Positions 29,501 through 40,143 of a DNA stretch of 64,000 nucleotides are shown here, piece by piece. Source of the stretch: Gammaproteobacteria bacterium (lineage in GTDB: Bacteria > Pseudomonadota > Gammaproteobacteria > Steroidobacterales > JABDKV01). The position numbers were made by a program, and so were the translations under genes. The stretch lies in contig JAOTXU010000001.1 in NCBI GenBank assembly GCA_029862165.1, positions 1-64,000 of the forward strand. Direction: 5' to 3'. The number at the start of each line of letters is the position of its first letter. Within the stretch, counting starts at the first letter, position 1. The notes below the pieces were generated by a model. That model had not been told where the DNA came from. It did no database searches and saw only the letters and a program-made list of their open reading frames with translations.

Positions 29501-30675
29501 ATTTTTTTGCCCTCAATAAAAACGGCATCGGGTGCAATACCGCCGAGTCTGTACACCAGGAATTCGGCCGCTGGTATGTCCCAGATCGCAAAATCGGCCA
29601 GCTTGCCAGTTTCCAGTGATCCGATGTCGTCAGAGCGGCCCAATGCACGCGCCGCATTGAGTGTCGCGCCCAACAGGCTTTCCTCGGCAGTCAGTCCAAA
29701 CAGGATGCTCGACATATGCATGGCGGTGAGCAGACTGGCAATTGGAGACGTGCCGGGATTGAGATCCGTGGCAACCGCAATGTCTACATTGTGACGTCGG
29801 ATCGAAGCCAGCGGTGGGCGGTGGATTTCACGCAGGAAGTAATAGGCGCCCGGTAGCAAAACTGCCACAGTAGATGATTCTCCCATCTCCTGGATGTCTT
29901 CGTCTTCTGCGTACTCCAGGTGATCGCATGACGACGCACCCAATGACGCTGCCAACGTCGTGCCGCCAAAATGCGATAGTTGTTCGGTGTGGGCGCGGCG
30001 CTGCATACCAAGTTCAGCGGCACGTTCCAACACTTGCCGTGAGGCATCCAGATCGAATGCAATCGATTCGATGTAAATATCGCAAATTTCGCTGAGTGAC
30101 TCCTCGCACACCGCCGGCAACATGGTATTAAGTACTTCGTCTACATATTTTTGCGGAGCAGTGTCGGCCGGTATTGTATGGGCACCGAGAAACGTTGGCA
30201 CGATGCGTTGAGCCGTGTGTTGGCCCAGACGATTGATGGCACGGAGCATTTTTAATTCATGCTCGGTGGACAGCCCATAACCGCTCTTGATCTCTACCGT
30301 CGTTACACCTTCGCGGGCCAGCGCGGCCAGACGCGGCAAGGTCTGCTCGATCAGCTGATCTTCGGATGCGGCGCGCACTGCACGCACTGTGGACGAGATT
30401 CCGCCACCCTCCCGGGCGATGTCTGCATAGCTGGCACCTTCCAGCCGGCGTTTGTGTTCGTGCATGCGGTCACCCGCATATAAGGCATGCGTATGGCAAT
30501 CGATCAGACCCGGCATGACCAGCCGTCCACGGGCATCGTAGGCTTGGCGAGCCGTGCCACTCGCGGGTATTTCGCTAATGCGGCCATCGTCAACCGCAAA
30601 AGAAGTTTCTTCGATCGCCTGAGCGTTGCCGCACATCGGGTACAATCTGGCGTTTTCTACGATCAGGTCGTGCAC
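29497..30675 (-). CDS. hutI: Imidazolonepropionase
   Basis: Third step: imidazolone propionate plus water to N-formimino-L-glutamate. 392 residues of the amidohydrolase superfamily with PGLIDCHTHALYAGDR (metal HxH), then H in RAHTEQLSHFG, and VATDLNPGTSP. The start is GTG 30675 with a GAGAGGA site. The start codons of hutI and the divergent hutF are only 11 bp apart, so each promoter must lie inside the other gene. It is the first gene of the left arm and overlaps hutH by 4 bp. Confidence 0.96.
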   Translation of the reverse strand: MHDLIVENARLYPMCGNAQAIEETSFAVDDGRISEIPASGTARQAYDARGRLVMPGLIDCHTHALYAGDRMHEHKRRLEGASYADIAREGGGISSTVRAVRAASEDQLIEQTLPRLAALAREGVTTVEIKSGYGLSTEHELKMLRAINRLGQHTAQRIVPTFLGAHTIPADTAPQKYVDEVLNTMLPAVCEESLSEICDIYIESIAFDLDASRQVLERAAELGMQRRAHTEQLSHFGGTTLAASLGASSCDHLEYAEDEDIQEMGESSTVAVLLPGAYYFLREIHRPPLASIRRHNVDIAVATDLNPGTSPIASLLTAMHMSSILFGLTAEESLLGATLNAARALGRSDDIGSLETGKLADFAIWDIPAAEFLVYRLGGIAPDAVFIEGKKI

Positions 30676-30686
30676 ATTTCCTCTCT

Positions 30687-31991
30687 ATGAAGACGCTGCG
30701 ATTTCAAAACGTGTTGACGCCCCAGGGCATGGGAGCTGCGGAGCTGCAGGTGGATGATAAAGGCCTGATCACGGCGGTGGAAGCTGTCAGCGAGGGCCCC
30801 TGGGATGGATGGCTCGCTTTACCGGGCATAGTCAACGCCCACAGCCACAGCTTTCAGCGGGTCATGTGTGGTTATGCCGAGGCCTCCGTAGGCGAAAAGA
30901 GTTTCTGGGGCTGGCGTGAACTGATGTACCGCATAGCCCAAAACATCACGCCTCGCGACCAATACGTCATCGCCCGGCGCGCGTTTTCGGAGATGTTGAC
31001 GGCGGGATTTACCAGCGTCGCCGAATTTCATTATTTGCATCACCAGCCTGATGGCGCACGTGGCACCGAAATGGCTCAGGCGGTCATCGACGCTGCGGCC
31101 GATATCGGAATACGTCTGCGAATGCTGCCGGTGTTTTACCAACGTGGCGGTTTCGGTCACCCACCCAGCGATATGCAGGCGCGATTTATCCATGAATCCG
31201 TCGACGATTTTCTTGGCTTGGTGCAAAGACTCGGCATTGCCGTTGCCGGCATCGCACCGCATTCGGTGCGCGCGGTCGAACCGGCGCTGTTGCCCAAACT
31301 CGTAGCCGGAGCACGCGAGTTGATAGGTAAAAACGCTGTCATCCATATACATGTCGCCGAACAACCCGCTGAAGTTGAAGCGGCACAACAGGCCACCGGC
31401 CACACACCAGTCGAATTGCTGGCAGAACATTGCGAGCTCGACCGTTATTGGTCCTTTGTACACGCAACCCATGTCAACGACTCTGATATGCGAAGCATGA
31501 TCGAGACCGGTGTCAACGTTGTATTGTGCCCATTGACTGAAGCCAATTTGGGTGATGGCCTGTTTCCGCTACAGGAATTCATGTCGGCCGGTGGTCGTGT
31601 GGCTATCGGTACAGACTGCAATGCTCGTATCGACGCAATCGGTGAACTGCGGTTGATGGAATACGGTCAACGCCTGGCGCGCCAAAGTCGTGCCGTGCTG
31701 GCGGACAAAGATGGTTTGGGCGCGTTGCTATGGGCACATGCCGCGCGTGCCGGTGCCGGGGTTTTGGCGATGAAAGCAGGGCGTGTGGAGCCCGGTACTT
31801 ATGCTGATCTGGTCATATTAAATGACACTGCACCGCTGAGTGGTCTGTCACCAATGCGTGCAATGGATGCGCTCGTCACTGGTGGCGATGTGCGAAATAT
31901 TGCTGATGTCTATGTAGGCGGCAAAAGGGTGGAGCCCGGCGACGACAGAAATGACGAATTCGTCACCGTGATGCAGCGGCTTTGCGCATGA
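30687..31991 (+). CDS. hutF: Formimidoylglutamate deiminase
   Basis: Fourth step of the five-enzyme route: formiminoglutamate to N-formylglutamate plus ammonia. 434 residues of the amidohydrolase superfamily with PGIVNAHSHSFQRVMCGYAE (metal HxH), H in HIHVAEQPAEV, and GTDCNARIDAIGELR. These are characteristic of HutF, as in Pseudomonas. No clear ribosome site precedes ATG 30687. Its stop overlaps the hutG start (ATGA). The presence of hutF with hutG shows the formylglutamate route rather than direct HutG formiminoglutamase. Confidence 0.96.
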   Translation: MKTLRFQNVLTPQGMGAAELQVDDKGLITAVEAVSEGPWDGWLALPGIVNAHSHSFQRVMCGYAEASVGEKSFWGWRELMYRIAQNITPRDQYVIARRAFSEMLTAGFTSVAEFHYLHHQPDGARGTEMAQAVIDAAADIGIRLRMLPVFYQRGGFGHPPSDMQARFIHESVDDFLGLVQRLGIAVAGIAPHSVRAVEPALLPKLVAGARELIGKNAVIHIHVAEQPAEVEAAQQATGHTPVELLAEHCELDRYWSFVHATHVNDSDMRSMIETGVNVVLCPLTEANLGDGLFPLQEFMSAGGRVAIGTDCNARIDAIGELRLMEYGQRLARQSRAVLADKDGLGALLWAHAARAGAGVLAMKAGRVEPGTYADLVILNDTAPLSGLSPMRAMDALVTGGDVRNIADVYVGGKRVEPGDDRNDEFVTVMQRLCA

Positions 31992-32782
31992 CGCCATACC
32001 ACGAGGTTCTGCCACGGGGCGAGCCGATCCCCATTATCGTTAGCATTCCGCATAACGGTACCGAATTGCCCGAATCCGTGGCCGAGCGCTTTGCCAGCCC
32101 GGCAATGCTTGAGCTGCCCATGACCGACTGGCATCTGCATAGACTCTACGATTTTCTGCCTGAGTTAGGTATCGCGACAATTCATGCTCGTTTCAGCCGT
32201 CTGGTCGTAGATTTGAACCGGTCGCCGGACGGTCAGGCACTGTACCCGGGACGCTTTGAAACCGCCCTCGTGGCGACCGAGACCTTTGATGGTAAGCGCA
32301 TTTTCAAGGAACCTCCGGACCCGCAGACTATCGAAGCATTGCGTCTGGAGTATCACGAGCCCTATCACAAGCGCCTGTCGGAATTACTGCACGCCACGAT
32401 AGATCGCTGCGGTCGCGTGATACTGATCGACGCACACAGCGTGGCATCGCGCGCAAATCGCGTGCACCCGGCATTGCTCCACGATATATATCTGGGCGAC
32501 CGTGATGGCAGTTCTTGTGGGCCGTGGCTGACGACAACTGTGCACGATGAGTTTGTTGCCACGGGCATGCAGGTGCAGCGCAACGACCCGTACAAGGGCG
32601 GCTATACCACGTACCATTATGGGCAGTGGCCGAATGTGGATGCATTACAGATAGAAATGTGTCAGCGTCTTTATATGGACGAGGACCAGCCGGAGGCGTT
32701 TGTCGAGGAGTCCTGGGAATTGATGAAAAAAAGTTTGGTTACAGTGTTCGCCACGCTGGCGCAGCAACAGGTTCTTAGCTGA
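31988..32782 (+). CDS. hutG: N-formylglutamate deformylase
   Basis: Last step: N-formylglutamate to glutamate plus formate. 264 residues from ATG 31988, which overlaps the hutF stop by 4 bp; a TTG at 31982 is less likely. The family marks are SIPHNGTELP near the N-terminus, VDLNRSPDG, LIDAHSV and PYKGGYTTYHYG. It completes histidine to glutamate, ammonia and formate. The downstream FAD reductase starts 1 bp after its stop codon and may be co-transcribed. Confidence 0.95.
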   Translation: MTPYHEVLPRGEPIPIIVSIPHNGTELPESVAERFASPAMLELPMTDWHLHRLYDFLPELGIATIHARFSRLVVDLNRSPDGQALYPGRFETALVATETFDGKRIFKEPPDPQTIEALRLEYHEPYHKRLSELLHATIDRCGRVILIDAHSVASRANRVHPALLHDIYLGDRDGSSCGPWLTTTVHDEFVATGMQVQRNDPYKGGYTTYHYGQWPNVDALQIEMCQRLYMDEDQPEAFVEESWELMKKSLVTVFATLAQQQVLS

Positions 32783-32783
32783 T

Positions 32784-33515
32784 ATGGCGTGGAAAACTTT
32801 TCCGTTGACTGTCGTACGTACCGACATGATCACGCCGACAGCTCTGAGCCTGACGTTCGAGCGCAGCGATGGCGAGCCGTTCGAGTACAAGGCCGGGCAG
32901 TTCATCAACGTCCATTTTGACGCGGATGGTCAGCCCGTACATCGAAGTTACAGTATCGCGACTCCGCCCGACGGCGGCGTATTCGAGATCGCGATGTCAC
33001 CGGTTAAAGGCGGTCTCGCGACAAAACTGTTATCGGGACTAAAAGTGGGCGACGTAATCGACGCCAGCGGCCCCTATGGCCGTTTCGTGCTGCGTGACGA
33101 TGATCCGTGTCGTTATATCCTCGCCGCCACCGGTACCGGAGTTACGCCATACCGCGCGATGCTGCCTGCATTAGAAAAACTGCTAACAGAAGGTTTTACG
33201 ATTGATATTCTGCTGGGCATCTGGCGGCGGGAAGAAGCGTTGTATGCCGAGGACTTCATTCGGTTTTGCGATGAACACGCCGGCGCAGTTTTTCATGCCT
33301 GTTACAGCCGTGAGATGCCCGACGAGCCCCAAGAACACGAGCGCGAAGGCTATGTGCAGTTACATGTTGCGGCACTGGACCCTCGACCGGAGACCGACAT
33401 CGTTTATCTGTGCGGAAATCCGAACATGATCGACGAAGCAATGGAAATGCTCAAAGCACGCGAATTTCCGACCCGCCAGCTACGTCGCGAAAAATACCTG
33501 CCCGCCCGCGTTTAG
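32784..33515 (+). CDS. FAD-dependent ferredoxin/flavodoxin reductase-like protein
   Basis: 243 residues. N-terminal FAD domain with RSYSIATPP (FAD RxYS motif) and GGLATKLLSGLKVGD; C-terminal NAD(P) domain with AATGTGVTPYRAML and YLCGNPNMIDEAM. The plan is of ferredoxin-NADP reductase / oxygenase reductase type. It carries no fused ferredoxin domain, so an external electron acceptor is needed. It starts one base after hutG. Whether it serves the hut pathway or is a neighbour by chance is unknown. Confidence 0.85.
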   Translation: MAWKTFPLTVVRTDMITPTALSLTFERSDGEPFEYKAGQFINVHFDADGQPVHRSYSIATPPDGGVFEIAMSPVKGGLATKLLSGLKVGDVIDASGPYGRFVLRDDDPCRYILAATGTGVTPYRAMLPALEKLLTEGFTIDILLGIWRREEALYAEDFIRFCDEHAGAVFHACYSREMPDEPQEHEREGYVQLHVAALDPRPETDIVYLCGNPNMIDEAMEMLKAREFPTRQLRREKYLPARV

Positions 33516-33542
33516 TCGCTCGATTTGACCCGCTTCCGGCGC

Positions 33543-35309
33543 TTATCTCAGACCCATTCTTTTGAGAAGGGCGTCATAACGCGGATCGTCTCTCAGCGGT
33601 TCGAATGCAGTGTGCGCTTGAATCAACACCAGCCCCGGATCGCGTATTGCAAAGCCACGCTCGAGCGCCTCGAAGGCGCGGTCCAGGTCGCCACGCAAAC
33701 TGTAAATGGCAGCAACCTGATACGACACGTCGTCGCCTAATTCATCCACCAGTTGGGTCAACTTTTCTTCGGCGGTTTTGCTGTCACCCAACGCGTGATA
33801 GGCAATGGCTTCGCCGGTGAGACGCAAAAACGGAAATGTTTCTTTCTTTGCCGCTGCCAACGCTTTTGCGTGCTCGCCGCGATCATTGTGTACGATCGAA
33901 AGCATTAGACCCAGGGCACCCATATCCGGGTCTGATGCCAGCATTCGTTGCGCACCTGCCAAAGCCTCGTCACTGCGATGCAGAGCGATGAGTAGCCAGA
34001 TACGCTGTCTTTGCACGTTCATATTGAGCGGGTCCTGGGCGAGCACTTGCTGGATTTGTGCGAATGCTCCCGCTATGTCTCCGCGTATGGCCAACAGCTC
34101 GGCGAGTTCCGCCCGGATATCGGGATCGCCGGGTCGCAATTCGAGCGCGCGGCGCAACGAGCGTTCAAGGGCCGGCCAGTTCCAGTCGTGCGAGTGTTGG
34201 ACGTCTGCCAGCGCCAAATACCCTTCCGGCAGGTTCGGGTTGAGCTCGATGGCCTTCTCGGCTGCTTCGCGGGCTTGTTCATAGCCTTGCGCAAAACTGG
34301 TGTCAAAACCGAAACCAGTTCGTTCGGCAATGGTTCTGGACAATCCCGCCCAGGCCAATGCCATGTTGGCATCGATCTCAAGCGCCCGCCGATATTGCGC
34401 GATCGCTTTTTCATAGCCATCAATAGTCTTCTGGCTATGGTAGGACTGACCGAGCAAATAGGCGTTGTATGCGACGAAATTGCCGGAGTAACCGGCGGCG
34501 ATTTCCTTCTGCCCCAGGATGCTCTCTCGCAATGCTTGGACGACAGCAACTGTAATTTCGTCTTGTACGGCGAATATATCGTCGAGATTTCGATCAAATG
34601 TTTCTGACCAAAGATGAAATCCGTCTTTCGTATTCACAAGCTGCGCCGTGATTCGAATCTGACTGCCCGCCTTTTGCACGCTGCCTTCGAGGATGTTGCG
34701 TACGTTCAGTTGTTCACCAATGCCTCGTAGATCCTGGTTGAGGCCTTTGAAGGCAAATGATGAGGTGCGCCCCGCCACCTTGATCTCGCTGATCTGCGCC
34801 AGTGCATTGAGCAGGTTCTCACTCAGGCCATCGGTGAAATATTCTTGGTCCTTGGCTGGACTCATGTCCACAAAGGGTAATACGGCGATCGATTTTGTGT
34901 CTTCATCAGGCTCCGTCGGTGCTGATGCTAGGGTCGTGGTTGCGGTCCTCGAAACGTCCGGCTGAAACACAAATTTATCCGCCACGAAATAAGCCAGCGC
35001 CACGGTCAGTACGCCAATAATAATGAAATCCAGCTTGCGTCCGGTCCGGTGTGTGATTGACTGGCTGCGATCGACATCTTTTTCTTTTTTCAGGCCCTCG
35101 GGCGTAAGTTCGAACGCCCACGCAAAGAACAACGCGAGTGGCAATCCGAGCGCCAGTACGAGCAGGATGGTTTTCATCACCCAGCCGGGTGACCCGAAGC
35201 TGCCCAGCGCCAGCTCCGCGACCTGCGCCAGCAACCATGCGACAACCACATAGGCTATGCCTACACGGATGACGTTACGACGTTTGAGTTCCGAAAAAAA
35301 CGATGGCAT
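33543..35309 (-). CDS. Membrane TolB-like/TPR repeat protein (second copy)
   Basis: 588 residues with the same architecture as the protein at 18052-20172: a short cytosolic N-terminus (SFFSELKRRNVIRVG), three hydrophobic segments (about 13-35, 41-65, 93-112), a TolB-like domain (KSIAVLPFVDMS to HLWSETFDR) and about seven TPRs. No enzymatic or DNA-binding domain is present. The first 70 residues of the two copies align well, which suggests a shared N-terminal membrane module. It converges on the FAD reductase with a 27-bp gap. Confidence 0.8.
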   Translation of the reverse strand: MPSFFSELKRRNVIRVGIAYVVVAWLLAQVAELALGSFGSPGWVMKTILLVLALGLPLALFFAWAFELTPEGLKKEKDVDRSQSITHRTGRKLDFIIIGVLTVALAYFVADKFVFQPDVSRTATTTLASAPTEPDEDTKSIAVLPFVDMSPAKDQEYFTDGLSENLLNALAQISEIKVAGRTSSFAFKGLNQDLRGIGEQLNVRNILEGSVQKAGSQIRITAQLVNTKDGFHLWSETFDRNLDDIFAVQDEITVAVVQALRESILGQKEIAAGYSGNFVAYNAYLLGQSYHSQKTIDGYEKAIAQYRRALEIDANMALAWAGLSRTIAERTGFGFDTSFAQGYEQAREAAEKAIELNPNLPEGYLALADVQHSHDWNWPALERSLRRALELRPGDPDIRAELAELLAIRGDIAGAFAQIQQVLAQDPLNMNVQRQRIWLLIALHRSDEALAGAQRMLASDPDMGALGLMLSIVHNDRGEHAKALAAAKKETFPFLRLTGEAIAYHALGDSKTAEEKLTQLVDELGDDVSYQVAAIYSLRGDLDRAFEALERGFAIRDPGLVLIQAHTAFEPLRDDPRYDALLKRMGLR

Positions 35310-35389
35310 GGGGTCACCGCTGCTAACGCAGGGGCAGACTAGCAGATTTAGGGTGGCAGTTTGCTTGTTGGGACGAGAAAGCCGGGAAA

Positions 35390-37060
35390 TCAGATCAGAC
35401 GACGGTAGCGGATGCGATGTGGTTGATCGGCATCTTTGCCGAGCCGTCGTTTGCGATCCTGTTCGTAGTCCGCATAGTTGCCCTCAAACCAGCTGACTGT
35501 GCTGTCGCCTTCAAACGCCAAAATGTGCGTCGCGATGCGGTCGAGGAACCAGCGATCGTGCGTGATCACGACGATACAACCCGGAAAAGCCAATAAGGCC
35601 TCTTCCAGCGCGCGCAGTGTTTCTACGTCGAGATCATTAGTCGGCTCATCGAGCAATAGCACGTTGCCACCGGCACGTAGCAATTTGGCTAGATGGACCC
35701 GATTGCGCTCACCACCCGACAGACTGCCTATCTTTTGTTGTTGGTTCGGGCCGCGGAAATTAAAGCGGCCGACATAAGCACGCGACGGCGTTTCATAGTT
35801 ACCGACACGAATCATGTCCAACCCGTCAGATATTTCCTCCCAGACTGTCTTGTTGTCATCGAGTGAGTCACGGCTTTGGTCGACATAGGCCAGGTTCACA
35901 CTTTCACCGACGCGTAACGTGCCGGCATCGGGTTCCACTGAACCTGTGATCATGCGAAACAACGTCGTCTTGCCCGCACCATTGGGGCCGATAACGCCAA
36001 CAATGCCACCGGGTGGCAGATTGAACGTCAGACCATCAAACAGCAGCTGTCCATCGTAACCTTTGGACAAATCAACGGCTTCGACCACGTTGTCGCCTAG
36101 CCGTGGGCCAGGTGGAATGTAAATCTCCCGCGTTTCGTTACGTTGCTGAAATTCCCTGGTGTTGAGTTCGTCAAACCGGCTCAGGCGAGCGCGTGATTTG
36201 GCATGCCGGCCTTTTGCATTCGAGCGCACCCACTCGAGTTCAGATTTCATCGCTTTATGCCGCGCCTTTTCCTGTTTTTGTTCAGTCGCCAGTCTTTGTT
36301 CCTTTTGTTCCAGCCACGAGCTGTAATTGCCTTCCCACGGAATACCGCGGCCGCGATCCAGTTCCAGAATCCAGCCGGCCACGTTGTCCAGAAAATAACG
36401 ATCATGGGTCACGGCAACGACTGTTCCGGGACATTCGTGCAGGAAGCGTTCCAGCCATGCCACCGACTCCGCATCGAGATGATTGGTTGGTTCATCGAGC
36501 AACAGCATGTCGGGTTCGGACAGCAGCAGACGGCATAACGCGACGCGGCGGCGCTCGCCACCGGACAATGTCGAGACGTCGGCATCCCAAGGCGGTAAAC
36601 GCAACGCATCGGCGGCAATATCGAGTTTTCGATCCAGCTCCCAGCCACCACATGCATCGATCGCGTCTTGCAAGCGGCTTTGTTCTTCGAGCAATTTGTT
36701 CATTGCATCGTCGTCCATGGGCTCACCCAGCTTCATGCTGATCGCGTCAAAGCCACTTAGCAGCGAACGGATCTCCATAACCCCATCATCGACATTGCCA
36801 CGCACGTCGCGACTTTCGTCTAGTTGCGGTTCCTGTGACAGATAACCGACGCGTAGACCGGCCTGTGGTCTGGCTTCACCTTCTATCTCCGTGTCGACGC
36901 CGGCCATGATCCGCAACAGTGTTGATTTGCCCGAACCGTTCAGGCCCAGCACGCCGATTTTTGCCCCAGGAAAAAAACTCAGGCTGATGTCCTGAAGAAT
37001 ATGCTTCCCCGGTGGCACAACCTTGCCAACACGGTTCATGGTGTAAACGAACTGAGCCAT
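35390..37060 (-). CDS. ettA: Energy-dependent translational throttle protein EttA
   Basis: 556 residues of the ABC-F family; no membrane domain. EttA binds the ribosomal E site and gates early elongation according to the ATP/ADP ratio. Two ABC cassettes are complete: Walker [10 protein letters not shown], signature [11 protein letters not shown], Walker [13 protein letters not shown]; then [31 protein letters not shown]. The linker (about 240-310) is the arm and P-site tether. ATG 37060 is preceded by a strong GAGGGGGG site; the longer frame to 37234 overlaps glyA. The arms are divergent with a 103-bp gap. Confidence 0.95.
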   Translation of the reverse strand: MAQFVYTMNRVGKVVPPGKHILQDISLSFFPGAKIGVLGLNGSGKSTLLRIMAGVDTEIEGEARPQAGLRVGYLSQEPQLDESRDVRGNVDDGVMEIRSLLSGFDAISMKLGEPMDDDAMNKLLEEQSRLQDAIDACGGWELDRKLDIAADALRLPPWDADVSTLSGGERRRVALCRLLLSEPDMLLLDEPTNHLDAESVAWLERFLHECPGTVVAVTHDRYFLDNVAGWILELDRGRGIPWEGNYSSWLEQKEQRLATEQKQEKARHKAMKSELEWVRSNAKGRHAKSRARLSRFDELNTREFQQRNETREIYIPPGPRLGDNVVEAVDLSKGYDGQLLFDGLTFNLPPGGIVGVIGPNGAGKTTLFRMITGSVEPDAGTLRVGESVNLAYVDQSRDSLDDNKTVWEEISDGLDMIRVGNYETPSRAYVGRFNFRGPNQQQKIGSLSGGERNRVHLAKLLRAGGNVLLLDEPTNDLDVETLRALEEALLAFPGCIVVITHDRWFLDRIATHILAFEGDSTVSWFEGNYADYEQDRKRRLGKDADQPHRIRYRRLI

Positions 37061-37163
37061 TGAGTCCCCCCTCTTAGGCGGCGAGATTATGCCGGAAAAA
37101 GCTGCCGGGGTGGTGCAGGCTGCTGTAAACTTGTTGTTTGGCCTGATTCTCCTCGGGGTGGAC

Positions 37164-38465
37164 ATGTTTTCTGCTGATATGACGATTGCCGGTTTTGATG
37201 ACGAACTGGAAGCTGCGCTGGAGCACGAGCGCACACGCCAGGAAGAACATATCGAACTTATTGCATCGGAAAACTACGCGAGTCCGCGTGTTCTGCAGGC
37301 GCAGGGCTCGGTGATGACCAACAAGTATGCTGAGGGTTATCCGGCCAAGCGTTACTACGGTGGTTGCGAAAACGTGGATATCGCCGAGCAGCTTGCAATC
37401 GATCGGGCAAAGAAACTGTTCGGTGCCGGCTATGCCAATGTGCAGCCGCATTCCGGTTCGCAGGCGAATGCGGCTGTCTATATGGCATTGCTGCAGCCGG
37501 GTGACACAATTATGGGTATGGCGCTGGATCATGGCGGGCACCTGACGCACGGATCAAAAGTGAATTTTTCCGGCAAGTTGTTTAACGCGGTCCAGTACGG
37601 CATCGACACCGCGACCGGCGAAATCGATTACGACAAGATGAACGAGATGGCGCAGGAACATAAACCGAAGATGATCGTTGGTGGTTTTTCCGCCTACTCA
37701 CGAATTGTCGACTGGCAGCGGATGCGCGATATTGCCGATTCGGTCAACGCCTACTTTTTCGTCGATATGGCGCACGTCGCCGGGCTGATAGCCGTGGGTG
37801 AGTATCCCAGCCCGGTATCCATAGCGGATGTTTGCACTACAACGACGCATAAGACTTTGCGCGGCCCGCGTGGTGGACTCATTCTTGCCCGGGATGACGA
37901 GGCGCTAAACAAGAAGTTCAATTCATTAGTGTTTCCCGGCACACAGGGCGGACCATTGATGCATGTGATCGCTGCCAAGGCCGTTGCATTTCTCGAGGCG
38001 CTGCAGCCGGAATTCAAGGTGTACCAGCAGCAGGTCATCGCCAATGCGCGCGCCATGGCTGCCGCGCTGTCTGAGCGTGGGTACAACATTGTCTGCGGCG
38101 GTACAGACAACCACTTGTTCCTGGTTGACCTGATCGATAAAGGCATTACAGGTAAGGACGCCGATGCTGCACTTGGGCGTGCCAATATCACGGTTAATAA
38201 GAATACGGTGCCGAATGATCCCAAGTCGCCGTTTGTCACCAGTGGGTTGCGTCTGGGCACGCCTGCCATAACCACGCGGGGTTTTGGCCTGGACGAGAGC
38301 ACGGAACTCGCTGGCTGGATCGCCGATGTGGTTGACGATCTCGGCGATGAATCTGTTGTTGCACGCATCAAGCGGCAGGTGCTTACGATTTGCGAGCGGT
38401 TTCCGGTTTATGCGCCATTGGACAGTCGGACTGCACCGTTGCAGCAACACCTGGGTTCGCGCTAG
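37164..38465 (+). CDS. glyA: Serine hydroxymethyltransferase
   Basis: PLP enzyme converting serine plus tetrahydrofolate to glycine plus 5,10-methylene-THF. 433 residues from ATG 37164, matching the E. coli GlyA N-terminus; an in-frame start at 37089 would add 25 unconserved residues. Marks: [28 protein letters not shown], and [14 protein letters not shown] with the PLP lysine. It begins the run glyA-nrdR-ribD-ribE-ribB-ribH-nusB-thiL. Confidence 0.97.
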   Translation: MFSADMTIAGFDDELEAALEHERTRQEEHIELIASENYASPRVLQAQGSVMTNKYAEGYPAKRYYGGCENVDIAEQLAIDRAKKLFGAGYANVQPHSGSQANAAVYMALLQPGDTIMGMALDHGGHLTHGSKVNFSGKLFNAVQYGIDTATGEIDYDKMNEMAQEHKPKMIVGGFSAYSRIVDWQRMRDIADSVNAYFFVDMAHVAGLIAVGEYPSPVSIADVCTTTTHKTLRGPRGGLILARDDEALNKKFNSLVFPGTQGGPLMHVIAAKAVAFLEALQPEFKVYQQQVIANARAMAAALSERGYNIVCGGTDNHLFLVDLIDKGITGKDADAALGRANITVNKNTVPNDPKSPFVTSGLRLGTPAITTRGFGLDESTELAGWIADVVDDLGDESVVARIKRQVLTICERFPVYAPLDSRTAPLQQHLGSR

Positions 38466-38495
38466 GCGACAATGCGCAAGTTAAGGTAGTCGTTC

Positions 38496-39023
38496 ATGCA
38501 TTGTCCCTTCTGCGCCAGTTCAGACACTAAAGTCATCGACTCCAGGCTGGCCGGCGACGGAGCCCAAGTGCGGCGGCGGCGTGAATGTCAGGAATGTGCC
38601 GAACGCTTTACCACATACGAGACGGCGGAGTTGGTGTTGCCGTTCGTCATTAAAAACGACGGTCAGCGTGAACCTTTCGACGAGCACAAGATGCGTGGCG
38701 GTCTCCTGCGCGCATTGGAACGACGGCCGGTATCTGCCGAAGATATTGAAGCGGCCGTAAACCGTATCAAACATGTACTGCGCACCACAGGCGAGCGCGA
38801 AGTGTCAGCGCGCAAAGTCGGCGATCTGGTGATGGAGGAGCTACATGACCTGGATCAGGTAGCCTACGTGCGCTTTGCATCGGTCTATCGCAGTTTCCAG
38901 GATGTAGAGGCTTTTCGCGAAGAAATCGATCGCATGCAACGTACCCGGCCCCGTGATCGCAGCAAACGTCAGCTGTCATTGCTACCCGCCGACAAGACTG
39001 GGAACAAGCGTCGGCGCAAATGA
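38496..39023 (+). CDS. nrdR: Transcriptional repressor NrdR
   Basis: Repressor of ribonucleotide reductase genes, sensing ATP/dATP. 175 residues: zinc ribbon CPFC...CQEC (C3, C6, C31, C34), then an ATP-cone (about 49-139) with the [16 protein letters not shown] motif. A basic tail (about 150-175) is longer than in E. coli. It overlaps ribD by 4 bp. The gap to glyA is 30 bp, so they are probably co-transcribed. No NrdR box is evident nearby. Confidence 0.95.
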   Translation: MHCPFCASSDTKVIDSRLAGDGAQVRRRRECQECAERFTTYETAELVLPFVIKNDGQREPFDEHKMRGGLLRALERRPVSAEDIEAAVNRIKHVLRTTGEREVSARKVGDLVMEELHDLDQVAYVRFASVYRSFQDVEAFREEIDRMQRTRPRDRSKRQLSLLPADKTGNKRRRK

Positions 39024-40141
39024 TCGCTACTCCGGTTCAGAATTCGGCACAGGATCATGTGCATATGGCTCGTGCGCTCTATGTGGCGACGCGGGCACGT
39101 AATAGTTGCGATCCCAATCCGCGAGTCGGTTGTGTCATTGAAGCCGGCGGAAAAATAGTTGGTGAAGCATGGCATCAACGGGCCGGTGATTCGCACGCCG
39201 AAATAATTGCCCTGAACCAGGCCGGGGAACAGGCGCGTGGTGCGACTGTGTTTGTGACGCTGGAACCGTGTTGCCACACGGGCAAGACAGGACCATGCAC
39301 GGCGGCTTTGATCGATGCTGGAGTAGAGCGTGTCGTTGTCGCGATGAACGACCCAAACCCGCAAGTTGCCGGCGGTGGTCACAGAGCGCTAAGTACTGCA
39401 GGCATCAAAGTGTCAACGGGGCTACTCAGTGCACAGTCTGAGCAGATCAATCGGGGTTTCGTCAGCCGCATGCGTAATGGCCGGCCGTTCGTTTGTAGCA
39501 AGATTGCGGCCAGTCGGGATGGCCGGGTGGCGCTCCCGGAGGCGAAGCAATTGTGGATAAGCTCGCAGCAGTCCCGCGACGACGTACAACAGATGCGGGC
39601 GCAAGTGTCGGCAATTCTGACCGGTGTGAACACGGTCATCGCCGACAATCCACGAATGACCGTGCGCCTTGAAAAAGACAATAGCTGGCAACAGCCAATG
39701 CGGGTGATCCTCGATTCACGATTACGCACGCCCGTTGACGCAAAAATTCTACACAACAAAGCAACGACGGTGATCATGGCGCGCGAGGACGCCCCGGCGG
39801 ATCGCGTTGGAGCACTGGAACGGGTCGGAGCGAAAGTCATGCGGGTCGCAGCCAATGGAGACGGTTTGCAACTGAACGAGGTGATGGCAGAACTCGCCGC
39901 ACTGGAATTAAACGAAGTCTTGGTGGAATCTGGGCCAAAACTCAACTCTTCGTTGTTGCGCGCAGGCCTGCTGGACGAAATCGTCGTCTACCAGGCAGCG
40001 CATACATTGGGCGATGATGCCCGACCGATGTTTGAGTCGCCGCGCGTGACTGACATGGCCAATCGCCCTGAATTCGATCTGGTCTCGACTCGTCCGATCG
40101 GCGATGATTGGCGCATGCGTTTCGTTCCGGGTAGCGTTTAG
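39020..40141 (+). CDS. ribD: Bifunctional riboflavin biosynthesis deaminase/reductase RibD
   Basis: 373 residues. N-terminal deaminase domain (zinc motif HAE in DSHAEIIAL and [11 protein letters not shown]) acts on the diaminopyrimidine from GTP. The C-terminal reductase domain (about 150-373, with [15 protein letters not shown] and GPKLNSSLL) reduces the ribose to ribityl. It overlaps nrdR by 4 bp and ribE follows after 2 bp, so the genes form one unit. Confidence 0.96.
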   Translation: MIATPVQNSAQDHVHMARALYVATRARNSCDPNPRVGCVIEAGGKIVGEAWHQRAGDSHAEIIALNQAGEQARGATVFVTLEPCCHTGKTGPCTAALIDAGVERVVVAMNDPNPQVAGGGHRALSTAGIKVSTGLLSAQSEQINRGFVSRMRNGRPFVCSKIAASRDGRVALPEAKQLWISSQQSRDDVQQMRAQVSAILTGVNTVIADNPRMTVRLEKDNSWQQPMRVILDSRLRTPVDAKILHNKATTVIMAREDAPADRVGALERVGAKVMRVAANGDGLQLNEVMAELAALELNEVLVESGPKLNSSLLRAGLLDEIVVYQAAHTLGDDARPMFESPRVTDMANRPEFDLVSTRPIGDDWRMRFVPGSV

Positions 40142-40143
40142 AC

